DNA from: Betaproteobacteria bacterium SCGC AG-212-J23
Lineage (GTDB): Bacteria > Pseudomonadota > Gammaproteobacteria > Burkholderiales > SG8-39
NCBI GenBank assembly: GCA_001644455.1
Contig: LSTF01000001.1
Span: 21,099 to 85,098 of the forward strand
Direction of reading: 5' to 3'
DNA length: 64,000 nt
Positions 27,680 through 37,100 of the stretch are shown here, piece by piece. The position numbers were made by a program, and so were the translations under genes. A model generated the notes under the pieces. That model had not been told where the DNA came from. It was given only the letters and a program-made list of their open reading frames with translations, and did no database searches. Numbering within the stretch: the first letter of the stretch is position 1; each line of letters begins with the position of its first letter.

Positions 27680-28542
27680 TGGAAATCTTCGACATCTATC
27701 TCCTCGAAGCCGTCCTCAACGGGCTATTGCTCGGCGGGCTGCTCGCGCTGCTCTCGCTCGGCCTGAACCTGATCTTCGGCGTGATCGACGTGGTGTGGAT
27801 CTGCTACGCGGAATTGATCATGTGCGGCATGTACGCGGTCTACTACCTGCACGTGCAGTACCACTGGCCGCTCTACGCGGCGATGCCGGCGGCGATCGTC
27901 ATCGTGGCGATGCTCGGCGTGCTGCTGCACCAGCTGGTGATCAAGCCGGTGCTCGCCGCCGAGCCGATCAACCAGCTGCTCGTCACCGGCGGCGTGCTCT
28001 TCTTCCTGCAGGCGGCGGCGACGCTCGCCTTCGGCATCGACTTCAAGAACCTCGGCGTGAGCCTGCCGGCGGTGCGCATCGGCGAGATGTCGTTCTCCGC
28101 GGCGCGCCTGATCGCGTTCGGCGCGGCAGTCTTGGGAGTCCTCGGTTTATTTGTTTTTTTAAGAAAAACTTATTTAGGTACGGCGATCCGCGCAATCAGT
28201 CAGGACCGGGCGATCATGCCGCTGATGGGCGTGAGCCCGGGGCGCATCTACACGCTCACCTCCGCGCTCGGCGGCGCGCTCGCCGGCCTCGGCTCCTGCC
28301 TGCTGGTGCTGCAGTACGACGTGCACCCGGCGATCGGCCTGTCCTTCGGCCCGATCACCTTCCTCATCTGCGTGATGGGCGGCCTGGGGAGCATGGCGGG
28401 CGGCCTGATCGCGGCGTTCGTCTTCGCCCAGTTCATCTCGGTCGGCGGCTTCTTCTTCGCCGTCGAGTGGGGCTACGTCATCGCCTTCGCCTTCTTCATC
28501 GGGATGATGTTTGTGAGACCCCAGGGCTTGTTTCGAAGATGA
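27679..28542 (+). CDS. Branched-chain amino acid ABC transporter permease, LivH type
   Basis: MEIFDIYLLEAVLNGLLLGGLLALLSLGLNLIFGVIDVVW; TYLGTAIRAISQDRAIMPLMGVSPGRIYTLTSALGGALAGL; ATG overlaps the upstream stop. Confidence 0.92.
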   Translation: MEIFDIYLLEAVLNGLLLGGLLALLSLGLNLIFGVIDVVWICYAELIMCGMYAVYYLHVQYHWPLYAAMPAAIVIVAMLGVLLHQLVIKPVLAAEPINQLLVTGGVLFFLQAAATLAFGIDFKNLGVSLPAVRIGEMSFSAARLIAFGAAVLGVLGLFVFLRKTYLGTAIRAISQDRAIMPLMGVSPGRIYTLTSALGGALAGLGSCLLVLQYDVHPAIGLSFGPITFLICVMGGLGSMAGGLIAAFVFAQFISVGGFFFAVEWGYVIAFAFFIGMMFVRPQGLFRR

Positions 28543-28549
28543 GCAAGCG

Positions 28550-29467
28550 ATGATCGGCAACTACCCGCTGCACCTCATGATCCTGGTGCTGCTCTGGGGC
28601 TACATCTATACGGGCTGGTCGCTGATGGGGCGCCTGGGCATGGTGAGCTTCGGCCACGGCGCGTTCATGGGCATCGGCGCGTACACGGTGGTGATGCTGT
28701 GGAACCACTTCGGCCTCTCGCCGTGGCTCGGCGCGCCGGCCGCGCTGGCGCTGACCGCGGCGGTCGCGCTGGTCATCGCCTACCCGTGCTTTCGCTTCAA
28801 GATCGTCGGCCACTACTTCGCGCTGGTGACGCTCGCGCTCTCGGAAGTGACGCGGCTGGTGATCACCGCGATGCGCGATGTGACCGGCGGCTCGCTCGGC
28901 GCGACACCGAACGGCGCGCTCACCGAAGGCCGGAGCGTGGCGATCGGCGCGCTGCAGTTCTCCGACAAGTGGGTCTGGCTCGCCATCATCTTCGCTTTTT
29001 GGTTGCTGGGCCTGTGGGTGTGGCGCCTCGTCGACCGCGGCATGGGACGGCTCGCGCTGCAGGCGATCAGCGAGGACGAGGAGGCGGCGGCCTCGATCGG
29101 CATCCACGTCACGCGCGCCAAGCTGCAGGTGACGCTCGTCTCGGCGCTCATGACCTGCACCGGCGGCATCCTCTACGCGCAGTACCAGCTCTACGTGAAC
29201 CCGGACACCGTCTCGGGCATCGCCATCAGCCTGCAGATGGTGTTCGGCGTCATCGCCGGCGGCATGTTCGTCATGCTCGGGCCGACGGTCGGCGCCGCGT
29301 TCACGCTGCTGCTCGCCGAGGGCCTGCGGCTCGCCTTCGGCAACAAGTACCCGGCGCTCGACACCACGATCTACGGCGCGATGCTGGTCCTGTTCATCAT
29401 CTTCATGCCCAAGGGGATCCTGGGCGCGCTGCTTGATCTAGTGCGCCGCCCGCGGCGCGCTTCCTAG
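28550..29467 (+). CDS. Branched-chain amino acid ABC transporter permease, LivM type
   Basis: WSLMGRLGMVSFGHGAFMGIGAYTV; GMGRLALQAISEDEEAAASIGIHVTRAKLQVTL. Confidence 0.92.
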   Translation: MIGNYPLHLMILVLLWGYIYTGWSLMGRLGMVSFGHGAFMGIGAYTVVMLWNHFGLSPWLGAPAALALTAAVALVIAYPCFRFKIVGHYFALVTLALSEVTRLVITAMRDVTGGSLGATPNGALTEGRSVAIGALQFSDKWVWLAIIFAFWLLGLWVWRLVDRGMGRLALQAISEDEEAAASIGIHVTRAKLQVTLVSALMTCTGGILYAQYQLYVNPDTVSGIAISLQMVFGVIAGGMFVMLGPTVGAAFTLLLAEGLRLAFGNKYPALDTTIYGAMLVLFIIFMPKGILGALLDLVRRPRRAS

Positions 29468-30451
29468 CAGCTCTTCCAGCTCTTTCTTCCACCACTTGGC
29501 GCTGCCGGTCGTGCCGTGCCCTGCGGTGTCGGGGCTACCCGGAATCAGCAGCACGCGGCCGTTCTTCACCCGCTTGATCTCGCGATCGAGCACGCCCGTC
29601 TCGGGCGGGTTGCGCTCGTCGTCGGCGGAGTTGATCGCGAGCAGCGTCGCGGTGATCTTCTCGAGGCCGGGCGAAGGGTTGTAGTCGCGCGACGAATCCC
29701 ACTGGTAGAGGGTGTCGTCTGGGTCGGCGGTGAAGGGCGCCTTGAGGCGCGCATCGAGGAGCGCGTCGGCCTTCTCGCGCGTCGGCGCGGCCTTGTAGAG
29801 CGCCTGGCTGCCGCCGCTGGTCGCGAAGCCGAAGAACACCGACGCGAACTGGGCGTTCTTCGGGTCGCGGCGGATCGAGTCGATGATCAGGCGCCGCAGG
29901 ATCCAGTTGCGGCTCGCCATCTCGGTCGGCAGCGAGGCCATCGGCACGGCGATGTCCATGAAGCCGGGGTGCTTCTCCGCCCAGATCCAGGTCTGCATGC
30001 CGCCCATCGAGTTGCCGATGACGAGGCGCGCGTGGTGCACCTTCAGCCCCTCGGTCGCGAGGCGGTGCGCGGCGTCGACCATGTCGTCGTAGTTGTAGCG
30101 CGGGAACTTCGCGTGCATCCCGTCGGAAGGCTTGCTCGACTGGCCGTGGCCGAGCGAGTCGGGGAGGATGATGAAGTAGCGCTTCGCGTCGAGCGGCTGG
30201 CCGGGGCCGAACAGCTCGCCCGCAAACGCGGGCGTGAGCATGCTCGCGCCGGAGCCGGTCGTGCCGTGCAGCACCAGCACCGGCTCGCCGGTCGGCGCGC
30301 CCAGCGTGCGGTAGTGCATGCGCAGCTCGGGCAGCGTCTCGCCGGTGTGGAATTTGAAATCGCGCGCGACCCAGCTCCCTTCCTGCGGCGCCGGGTAATC
30401 GGCGTGGGCGGAAAAGGCGATCACCAACAGAAACAGTTTCAAGAGCTTCAT
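29438..30451 (-). CDS. Exported alpha/beta hydrolase, homoserine O-acetyltransferase (MetX)-like
   Basis: Signal peptide; PVLVLHGTTGSGASMLTPAFAGELFGPGQPLDAKRYFIILPDSLGHGQSSKPSDG; LVIGNSMGGMQTWIWAEKHPGFMD. Confidence 0.88.
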   Translation of the reverse strand: MKLLKLFLLVIAFSAHADYPAPQEGSWVARDFKFHTGETLPELRMHYRTLGAPTGEPVLVLHGTTGSGASMLTPAFAGELFGPGQPLDAKRYFIILPDSLGHGQSSKPSDGMHAKFPRYNYDDMVDAAHRLATEGLKVHHARLVIGNSMGGMQTWIWAEKHPGFMDIAVPMASLPTEMASRNWILRRLIIDSIRRDPKNAQFASVFFGFATSGGSQALYKAAPTREKADALLDARLKAPFTADPDDTLYQWDSSRDYNPSPGLEKITATLLAINSADDERNPPETGVLDREIKRVKNGRVLLIPGSPDTAGHGTTGSAKWWKKELEELLGSAPRAAH

Positions 30452-30484
30452 GTCTCCTCCTTGCGGGAATCCTACAATGGTCCC

Positions 30485-31432
30485 ATGCGGATATTGGCGG
30501 CGGTCCTGCTTTTTGCGTTCGGCGCGGCGCACGCTGCCTGGCCGGAAAAGCCGATCCGCTTCGTCGTTCCCTCGGCGCCGGGCGGCTCGCCCGACGTCCT
30601 GATGCGCATCCTCGCGCAGCAACTCTCGGTGCAGTTGGGCGTTCCCTTCGTCATCGACAACAAGCCGGGCGCGTCGTACGTGCCGGGGACCATGGACATC
30701 GTCCGCGCGCCGCCCGACGGCTACACGCTCGGCTACGGCAACATTGTCTCGCTCGCCATCAACTACTCGCTGCTGCAGAAGGTGCCGTACCTCGTCGAGC
30801 GCGACCTGACGCTGGTCTCGAACTGCGTGAACGTCTTCAACATGCTCGCGGTGAGCAACGACCTGCCGGTGCGCACGGTGCCGGAGCTGATCGAGTACGC
30901 GAGGAAGAATCCGGGCAAGCTCACCAACGGCTCGTCGGGCAACGGCACCACCGGGCACCTCGGCGGAGAGCTCTTCAAGATGATGACCGGCATTTCCATG
31001 GTGCACGCGCCGTACAAGGGCAGCCCGCAGGCGATCAACGACCTGATGGCCGGGCGAATCCAGGTGATGTTCGACAACGTGCCCTCGATCGGGCCGCATG
31101 TGAAGGCTGGCAAGGTGCGCGGCCTCGGCGTCTCCTCGCTCGTGCGCGCGGCGCAGTTCCCGCAGATTCCGGCGATCGCCGAGAGCGTGCCGGGCTACCA
31201 GACCAACGCCTGGGGCGGCGTCATCGGCCCCGCCGGGCTGCCGCCCGAAATCGTCAAGAGGCTTTCCCTGGAAATCAGGAAAGCATTGGCGGCGCCCGAA
31301 GTCGCGGAGCGCTATCGCGTCCTCGACACCGAGCCCGACGGCAGCGGCCCCGAGGCGTTCGCCGAGCTGGTGCGCAGGGAAACCCGCAAGTGGGGAGACG
31401 TGGTCTCCCGTTCCGGCGCGAAGGTGGACTGA
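30485..31432 (+). CDS. Tripartite tricarboxylate transporter (Bug-type) substrate-binding protein
   Basis: WPEKPIRFVVPSAPGGSPDVLMRILAQQLSVQLGVPFVIDNKPGASYVPGTMDIVRAPPDGYTLGY. Confidence 0.92.
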   Translation: MRILAAVLLFAFGAAHAAWPEKPIRFVVPSAPGGSPDVLMRILAQQLSVQLGVPFVIDNKPGASYVPGTMDIVRAPPDGYTLGYGNIVSLAINYSLLQKVPYLVERDLTLVSNCVNVFNMLAVSNDLPVRTVPELIEYARKNPGKLTNGSSGNGTTGHLGGELFKMMTGISMVHAPYKGSPQAINDLMAGRIQVMFDNVPSIGPHVKAGKVRGLGVSSLVRAAQFPQIPAIAESVPGYQTNAWGGVIGPAGLPPEIVKRLSLEIRKALAAPEVAERYRVLDTEPDGSGPEAFAELVRRETRKWGDVVSRSGAKVD

Positions 31433-32859
31433 TGGACCTGGTGATTCGCAACGCGACCGTCATCGACGGTACCCGCGCTCCCCGCTTTCAGGCCGATATC
31501 GGCATCGCTGGCGGGCGGATCGCAGCGATTGGAAAAGCACCGAAGGGCAATAAGGAGATCGATGGCGGAGGAAAGATCCTGGCGCCGGGATTCATCGACG
31601 CGCACACCCACGACGACCGCCTGATGCTTTCCGCCCCGGAGATGGCGCCCAAGGTGAGCCAGGGCGTGACCACGGTGGTCGCCGGCAACTGCGGCATTTC
31701 GCTCGCTCCCGCGCCGAAGGGCATGCGAGCACCGGTGACGCCGCCGATCGACCTCATGGACGACGAAGGGAAATGGTTTCGCTTCAAGGAATTCAAGGAT
31801 TACGTAAAGACCCTGAGAGAAAATCCGCCTGCAACCAACTGTGCTCTGCTCGTCGGCCACACGATGCTGCGCGTGCAGACGATGGATGATGTCGAAAGAG
31901 CCGCTTCAGAAAAAGAGATTTCTTCCATGCAACGCCTGGTGGAGGAAGCCCTTGAAGCCGGCGCGATCGGCGTCTCGACCGGCCTCTACTACGAGCCCGC
32001 CAGCGCCGCGCCGACCGAGGAAGTGATCGAGGTCTGCCGCCCGCTCTCGAGGCGCAACGCGCTCTACTGCACGCACATGCGCGACGAGGGCGACCGCATC
32101 GTCGACTCGCTGGAGGAAACCTTCCGCATCGGCCGCGAGCTCGGCGTGCCGGTGGTGATCTCGCACCACAAGCTCGCCGGCACGCCCAACCACGGCCGCT
32201 CCGCCGAGACGCTGCCGCTCATCGAGAAGGCGATGCGCTCGCAGAAGATCGGCCTCGACTGCTACCCCTACTGCGCGTCCTCGACGATCCTTTCCTTTGG
32301 CCGGACCCAGGTGGCTTCGAAGACGCTGGTGACCTGGTCGAAGCCGCACCCCGAATTCCAGGGGATGGATCTGCGCGACATTGCTACGAAAATGAGACGT
32401 TCGATCGAAGAGACCGTAGGGCAGCTGGTCCCCGCGGGGGCAATCTATTTCTCGATGGACGAGAAAGACGTGCAGCGCATCCTCGCCTTCGAGCACACCA
32501 TGATCGGCTCCGACGGCCTGCCGCACGACGCGGCGCCGCACCCGCGGCTGTGGGGGACCTTTCCGCGCGTGCTCGGGCACTATGCAAATGGCCTGAACCT
32601 GTTTCCGCTCGAGACGGCGGTCTACAAGATGACCGGCCTCACGGCGAAGACCTTCGGCCTCGCGGATCGCGGCGTGTTGAAGGAGGGCTATGCCGCCGAC
32701 ATCGTGCTCTTTGATGAAGGCATCCACGAGAGCGCGACCTTCGAGAAGCCCATCCAGGCGGCGAAAGGCATCGACACCGTGATCGTCAACGGCCAGGCGG
32801 TGTGGCGCGGCGGCAAGCCGACCGGCGCGCGGCCGGGGAAGGTCCTGAGACGGGAATAG
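31432..32859 (+). CDS. N-acyl-D-amino-acid deacylase / D-aminoacylase family amidohydrolase
   Basis: MDLVIRNATVIDGTRAPRFQADIGIAGGRIAAIG...GFIDAHTHDDRL...VVAGNCGISLAP; MIGSDGLPHDAAPHPRLWGTFPRVLGHY. Starts in a TGATG overlap with the receptor gene. Confidence 0.9.
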   Translation: MDLVIRNATVIDGTRAPRFQADIGIAGGRIAAIGKAPKGNKEIDGGGKILAPGFIDAHTHDDRLMLSAPEMAPKVSQGVTTVVAGNCGISLAPAPKGMRAPVTPPIDLMDDEGKWFRFKEFKDYVKTLRENPPATNCALLVGHTMLRVQTMDDVERAASEKEISSMQRLVEEALEAGAIGVSTGLYYEPASAAPTEEVIEVCRPLSRRNALYCTHMRDEGDRIVDSLEETFRIGRELGVPVVISHHKLAGTPNHGRSAETLPLIEKAMRSQKIGLDCYPYCASSTILSFGRTQVASKTLVTWSKPHPEFQGMDLRDIATKMRRSIEETVGQLVPAGAIYFSMDEKDVQRILAFEHTMIGSDGLPHDAAPHPRLWGTFPRVLGHYANGLNLFPLETAVYKMTGLTAKTFGLADRGVLKEGYAADIVLFDEGIHESATFEKPIQAAKGIDTVIVNGQAVWRGGKPTGARPGKVLRRE

Positions 32860-32909
32860 CAGGCGGTCCGTACTGTTAGTCAACGAACGTTCACCACGGA
32901 GGAGGTCCA

Positions 32910-33563
32910 GTGAAAATCACCATCATCACGGCAGCGTTGCTGCTGGCATTCGGAGCGCAGGCGCAGGACAAGAAGCCCGCAGGCAAGATGTCGTTCTTCG
33001 TCACCAGCGCCGGCAAGGGCAACGGCGCGGACCTGGGCGGCCTGGAAGGCGCCGACGCGCATTGCAACGCACTCGCCAAGGCCGCGGGCTCGAAACAGAG
33101 TAACTGGAAGGCCTACCTCAGCACCTCGCTGCCGGGCGGCGACGCCGGCGTCAATGCGCGCGATCGCATCGGCAAGGGCCCCTGGTACAACGCCAAGGGC
33201 GTCATGGTGGCGAAGAACGTCAACGACCTGCACTCGAGCAAGAACAACATCAACAAGCAGACCGCGCTCGACGAGAAGGGCAACCCGATCAAGGGCCGCG
33301 GCGACACGCCGAACGAGCACGACATCCTCACCGGCTCCGATCCGATGGGCATGTACTCCACCGCCGGCGGCGACACGACCTGCGGCAACTGGACGAAGAG
33401 CGGCGAGGGTTCGGCGATCGTCGGCCACCACGACCTGCAGGGCCTGAAGGACACGCGGCACATGAAGTCGTGGAATTCCTCGCACGGCTCGCGCGGCTGC
33501 AGCCAGGACAACCTGAAGGCCTCCGGCGGCGCGGGACTGCTTTACTGCTTCGCAGCGAAGTAG
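32910..33563 (+). CDS. Exported lectin-like protein (NC10/endostatin-like fold suspected)
   Basis: Signal peptide MKITIITAALLLAFGAQAQ; MSFFVTSAGKGNGADLGGLEGADAHCNALAKAAG...WKAYLST; paired Cys residues. Confidence 0.6.
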   Translation: MKITIITAALLLAFGAQAQDKKPAGKMSFFVTSAGKGNGADLGGLEGADAHCNALAKAAGSKQSNWKAYLSTSLPGGDAGVNARDRIGKGPWYNAKGVMVAKNVNDLHSSKNNINKQTALDEKGNPIKGRGDTPNEHDILTGSDPMGMYSTAGGDTTCGNWTKSGEGSAIVGHHDLQGLKDTRHMKSWNSSHGSRGCSQDNLKASGGAGLLYCFAAK

Positions 33564-33567
33564 CTTT

Positions 33568-33897
33568 TCATTTCTTCTTGAGGAGGTCCTGGAGCGCGGT
33601 GCCGGTCACCCGCTCCACGCGACCGTCGTTGGTGAGCTCGACTGCCTCGCCGGCGAAGAAGGTGTTGTCTTCGACGTCCACGGTCTGGAAGCCGCCGACG
33701 TCCATGCGGATCTGCAGGCGATAGAGATGCGGCTCCTTCTCCTTCTTCGTGCCCTGGTTCGGCACCACCGCGATCGAGTCGATCACGCCCGAGCCGGCGC
33801 GGAAATTCCCGGGCCGGACGATCTGGCTCTCGTTCTGCGCCGGGTCGGAGGTGTAGGTACATCCCGCGAGGACGAGAAGCAGCAAGGCGAGGCGCAT
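33568..33897 (-). CDS. Small lipoprotein of unknown function
   Basis: MRLALLLLVLAGCTYTSDP lipobox; Shine-Dalgarno not assessed. Confidence 0.7.
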   Translation of the reverse strand: MRLALLLLVLAGCTYTSDPAQNESQIVRPGNFRAGSGVIDSIAVVPNQGTKKEKEPHLYRLQIRMDVGGFQTVDVEDNTFFAGEAVELTNDGRVERVTGTALQDLLKKK

Positions 33898-34002
33898 CCC
33901 CTGATTCTGCCATTCTTGACCGGCGAATCTCCCTGATCCGGGCAGCGCAGTGCCTCGCTTCCCCAGTGCAATGGCGGAATCCTCTCCACGAAAGGAAACG
34001 CC

Positions 34003-34494
34003 ATGCTGAAGCAGTCACTGATCCTCGCCGCGCTCGTCGCCATGAGCGGCTGCGATCCTCGGTCTCCGACCAAGGAGGCGCCAAAGGTCTCCGCCCTGCC
34101 GCAACCGGACACCTTCCGCGCCGAAGTGCTGTTCGACTTCGAGCGTGCCGAGCTGGGCGGCGAGGGCCGCAAGCTGCTCGACGAGCTGGCGCGCGAGCTG
34201 GTCGCCTCGGACATCGAGCGGCTGACCGCCACGGCGCACACCGATCGCATCGGCGGTGCGGCGTACAACGAGGAGCTGGCGGCGCGCCGTGCCGAAGCGA
34301 TCCGCGACTACCTGGTCGGCAAGGGCGTGCCCGTGGACTTGCTGCAGGTCGAGGGCAAGGGCGCGCGCGAGCCGGTCACCGCCGGGCGCTGCGACGGCCT
34401 GGGTCCCGAGAACAAGCAGAACGCGAAGCTGATCGCCTGCCTGCGGCCCGATCGCCGCGCGGTGATCGAAGTCAGGCAGCGAGCGGCGCGCTGA
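34003..34494 (+). CDS. OmpA-family lipoprotein
   Basis: LVAMSGCDPRSP lipobox; EVLFDFERAELGGEGRKLLDELA...TATAHTDRIGGAAYNEELAARRAEAIRDYLVGKGV. Confidence 0.9.
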   Translation: MLKQSLILAALVAMSGCDPRSPTKEAPKVSALPQPDTFRAEVLFDFERAELGGEGRKLLDELARELVASDIERLTATAHTDRIGGAAYNEELAARRAEAIRDYLVGKGVPVDLLQVEGKGAREPVTAGRCDGLGPENKQNAKLIACLRPDRRAVIEVRQRAAR

Positions 34495-35965
34495 CCCTGA
34501 CCACCACGCCCGAGCCGTCCTCGCGGTCCATCGCCTGCGCTGTCCCGCCGTGGAATTCGGCGATGAGGCGCACGATGTACAGGCCGAGGCCGAGGTGCGG
34601 CTCGGTGCCGTCGCTCTTGCGGATCGAGATCATCGACTCGAACAGCTTGCCCGCCATCGCCGCCGGCAGGCGCGGCCCGCGGTTGCTGACCGTGAGCACC
34701 GCCTGGCCGTCCTTCACCGATAGCCGCACCCGGATCGGCTCGTCGCCGGTGGAAAAATCCATCGCGTTGGCGATGAGCTTGTCGAGCATTTGCGCGTACA
34801 GATCCGGCGCGCCCGACACCCAGACGGGTTGTTCGGGAACCTCGATCTCGAGTTTTTTCTCGGGGTAGCTCTGCAGGCACTTGCGCGCGTCGAAGCGCTC
34901 GCGCTCGCCGCTGCGCACCACCTGCTCGAGGCGCGTAGCCTCGCTCATGCGGGTGAGGATCGTGGTGAGGCGCTGCAGCCCGTCGTCGGCGCGGGCGACG
35001 TAGACGTTGGCGTCCGGCGGCAGCGGCTGCAGCTTCAGGTTGTCGAGCGAGGAGCGCACCACCGCGATCGGCGTACGCAGCTCGTGCGACAGCCGCCCGG
35101 CCATGTTCTCCAGGTAGCTCGTGTACTGCCCGAGGCGCTCGAGCACCGTCGAGAAGCTGCGCGACAGGTCGCCGATCTCGTCGCGCGCCTGCGAGCCGGC
35201 GAGCAGCTTGCCGACGCGGCCGCGGGCATCGATCGCCGCTTCCGCCTCGTCGCGCAGGCGGCGCAGGCGGATCGAGAGGCGCGAGGCGAAGGCGAGCAGC
35301 GCCAGCGCGCCGGCGAGGAAGGCGATCAGCGTCACCGCCACCACCTGCTCGAGCGCGCGGTTGGCGATCGAGCGGATGGCGTTGGTGGTCTCCTCCGCCA
35401 CCACCGCCGCCACCACGCGGTCTTCCGCCCAGACAGGGTAGGACGCCGAGAGGATCACGGCGCGCGAGTCGGGCGAGTTGCGCCAGCGCCGCGCCGCGAC
35501 GCCTTGCAGCGCGCTCGCCGCCACCGGGTTGACGATCTCGGATTCGGGCAGCGCGTCGTCGAAGTCGTTGGTCGGCCGCTCGAGCATGCGGTTCGTCACC
35601 GGCCGGATGAGGCGCATGGTGTAGTCGAGCGGCGCGGGCGGCGGCGCGAGCGTTTCCTCGTCCTCGCCGGATTTCAGGCTGCCGGCGAGCGCGATCAGGC
35701 GGTGGCGCTGGTCGACGATCCAGATGCGCGACTCGGCGCGCGCCAGGAGCTTCAGCGTGAGGTCCATCTCGCTCGGTCGCAGGCCGAGCGGATCGGGCCG
35801 GCTGCTCAGCGCCGTCGCCACCGAGCGCGCGGTGGCGAGCAGCGCCTGCTCCTGGTTCTGGCGCAGCAGCGCTTCCATCTGCTGCACGTGCAGCCAGCCG
35901 ACGAACGGAATGACGGCCAGCACCAGCGCCACCAGGACGACCTTGCTGCGCAGCCCGAGTCTCAA
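34472..35965 (-). CDS. Sensor histidine kinase resembling PdsS (proteobacterial dedicated sortase system kinase)
   Basis: HVQQMEALLRQNQEQALLATARSVATALSSRPD; GRLSHELRTPIAVVRSSLDNL; HLGLGLYIVRLIAEFHGG. PdsS resemblance is from memory. Confidence 0.8.
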   Translation of the reverse strand: MRLGLRSKVVLVALVLAVIPFVGWLHVQQMEALLRQNQEQALLATARSVATALSSRPDPLGLRPSEMDLTLKLLARAESRIWIVDQRHRLIALAGSLKSGEDEETLAPPPAPLDYTMRLIRPVTNRMLERPTNDFDDALPESEIVNPVAASALQGVAARRWRNSPDSRAVILSASYPVWAEDRVVAAVVAEETTNAIRSIANRALEQVVAVTLIAFLAGALALLAFASRLSIRLRRLRDEAEAAIDARGRVGKLLAGSQARDEIGDLSRSFSTVLERLGQYTSYLENMAGRLSHELRTPIAVVRSSLDNLKLQPLPPDANVYVARADDGLQRLTTILTRMSEATRLEQVVRSGERERFDARKCLQSYPEKKLEIEVPEQPVWVSGAPDLYAQMLDKLIANAMDFSTGDEPIRVRLSVKDGQAVLTVSNRGPRLPAAMAGKLFESMISIRKSDGTEPHLGLGLYIVRLIAEFHGGTAQAMDREDGSGVVVRVSAPLAA

Positions 35966-36660
35966 GCGTTCCAGCGGTACCCTAGACCGTACACGGCGTC
36001 GATCGCAACAAACTGCTCATCCAGCGCCAGGAATTTGCGGCGGATGCGCTTGATGTGCGAGGTGATGGTCGAATCGTCGACGACGATGTGCGCGTCGCGC
36101 ATCAGCTGCTCGCGATCCTTGACGTGCCCCGGAAAGCGCGCGAGCGAGTGCACCAGCCAGAACTCGGTGAGGGTGAGATCGACCGTGCGCTCCTGCCACG
36201 TGGCGAGGAAGCGCTTCATGTCGAGGCGGAGCAGGCCGCGATCGAGCACCTCCTCGACCGCGCGCGGCTGCGTCAGCAGGTCGGCGCGGCGGAAGAGGGC
36301 GCTGATGCGCGCGAGAAGCTGCGGCAGCGCCACGTCCTTAGTGAGGTAATCGTCGGCGCCCATGCGCAGACCCGACACAGTGTCGAAGTCGCTGTCGCGC
36401 GCGGTGAGGAAGATGATCGGCAGCGCCGCCGACATCGCGCGCAGCTCGCGGCACAGCGTGAAGCCGCCGTCGGGCTCGTCGCCGAGGCCGATGTCGAGCA
36501 GCGCGAGGTCCGGAAGCTGCGTGCGGAAAGCGTCGGCCGCGGACTTGCGGTCGGGATAGGCGCGCACCTGGTAGCCGTGCTTCTTCAGCATGTCGGCATA
36601 GTTGGCGCGGATGGCGGCGTCGTCTTCGACGATCGCCACGGTTTTCGGCATGGCGCGCAA
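35962..36660 (-). CDS. OmpR-family response regulator resembling PdsR
   Basis: AIVEDDAAIRANYADMLKKHGYQVRAYPDR...LALLDIGLGDEPDGGFTLCRELRAMSAALPIIFLTARDSDFDTVSGLRMGADDYLTKDV; C-terminal winged HTH. Confidence 0.85.
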   Translation of the reverse strand: MRAMPKTVAIVEDDAAIRANYADMLKKHGYQVRAYPDRKSAADAFRTQLPDLALLDIGLGDEPDGGFTLCRELRAMSAALPIIFLTARDSDFDTVSGLRMGADDYLTKDVALPQLLARISALFRRADLLTQPRAVEEVLDRGLLRLDMKRFLATWQERTVDLTLTEFWLVHSLARFPGHVKDREQLMRDAHIVVDDSTITSHIKRIRRKFLALDEQFVAIDAVYGLGYRWNA

Positions 36661-36775
36661 ATATACCCGCCGCGGAGGCGCCCGGAACGCCTTGCCTTCG
36701 GTTCGCCACTATTGATCTTCAGCCTGCCAGCGGGTCCCCCCGCGCCGGACCGCAATCGGCTGCTGGAATGGCGCC

Positions 36776-36898
36776 ATGAACATCACGACCAAACAGTTCC
36801 TGCGGGACTTCGCGTTTACGTGCGGGGCGGCGATCGCCACCGGCGGCATCGTCAGCGCGGTCGCCGCGACCGTCATCCTGATCTTCGCCGCGGCCTGA
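36776..36898 (+). CDS. Possible 40-aa single-pass membrane microprotein
   Basis: ATG-to-TGA ORF encoding MNITTKQFLRDFAFTCGAAIATGGIVSAVAATVILIFAAA; below the ORF-track cutoff. Confidence 0.35.
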   Translation: MNITTKQFLRDFAFTCGAAIATGGIVSAVAATVILIFAAA

Positions 36899-37073
36899 TC
36901 CGGCGCTGCGGGCTGGTGGCTGGGGCTTTGCCTGACTCCCGCCTAGGACGTGCCGCGTGCCTCCCTCACGCGGCGGTCCCCACGCCACTAGCCCCCAGCG
37001 CCGGAGCGGTGCGTTGGTTCGGGCCAAAGCACCGCAAGCGTGCAGGAATCGCCGGCTTTCCGGGCAAAACACC

Positions 37074-37089
37074 TGGCATGGTTGGTGCA
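37074..37089 (+). promoter_or_regulatory. Possible sigma-54 -24/-12 element upstream of cynS
   Basis: TGGCATGGTTGGTGCA with GG-N10-GC spacing; consensus core TGGCAC-N5-TTGC only partly matched. Confidence 0.25.
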
Positions 37090-37100
37090 AAGAGGCGCGC

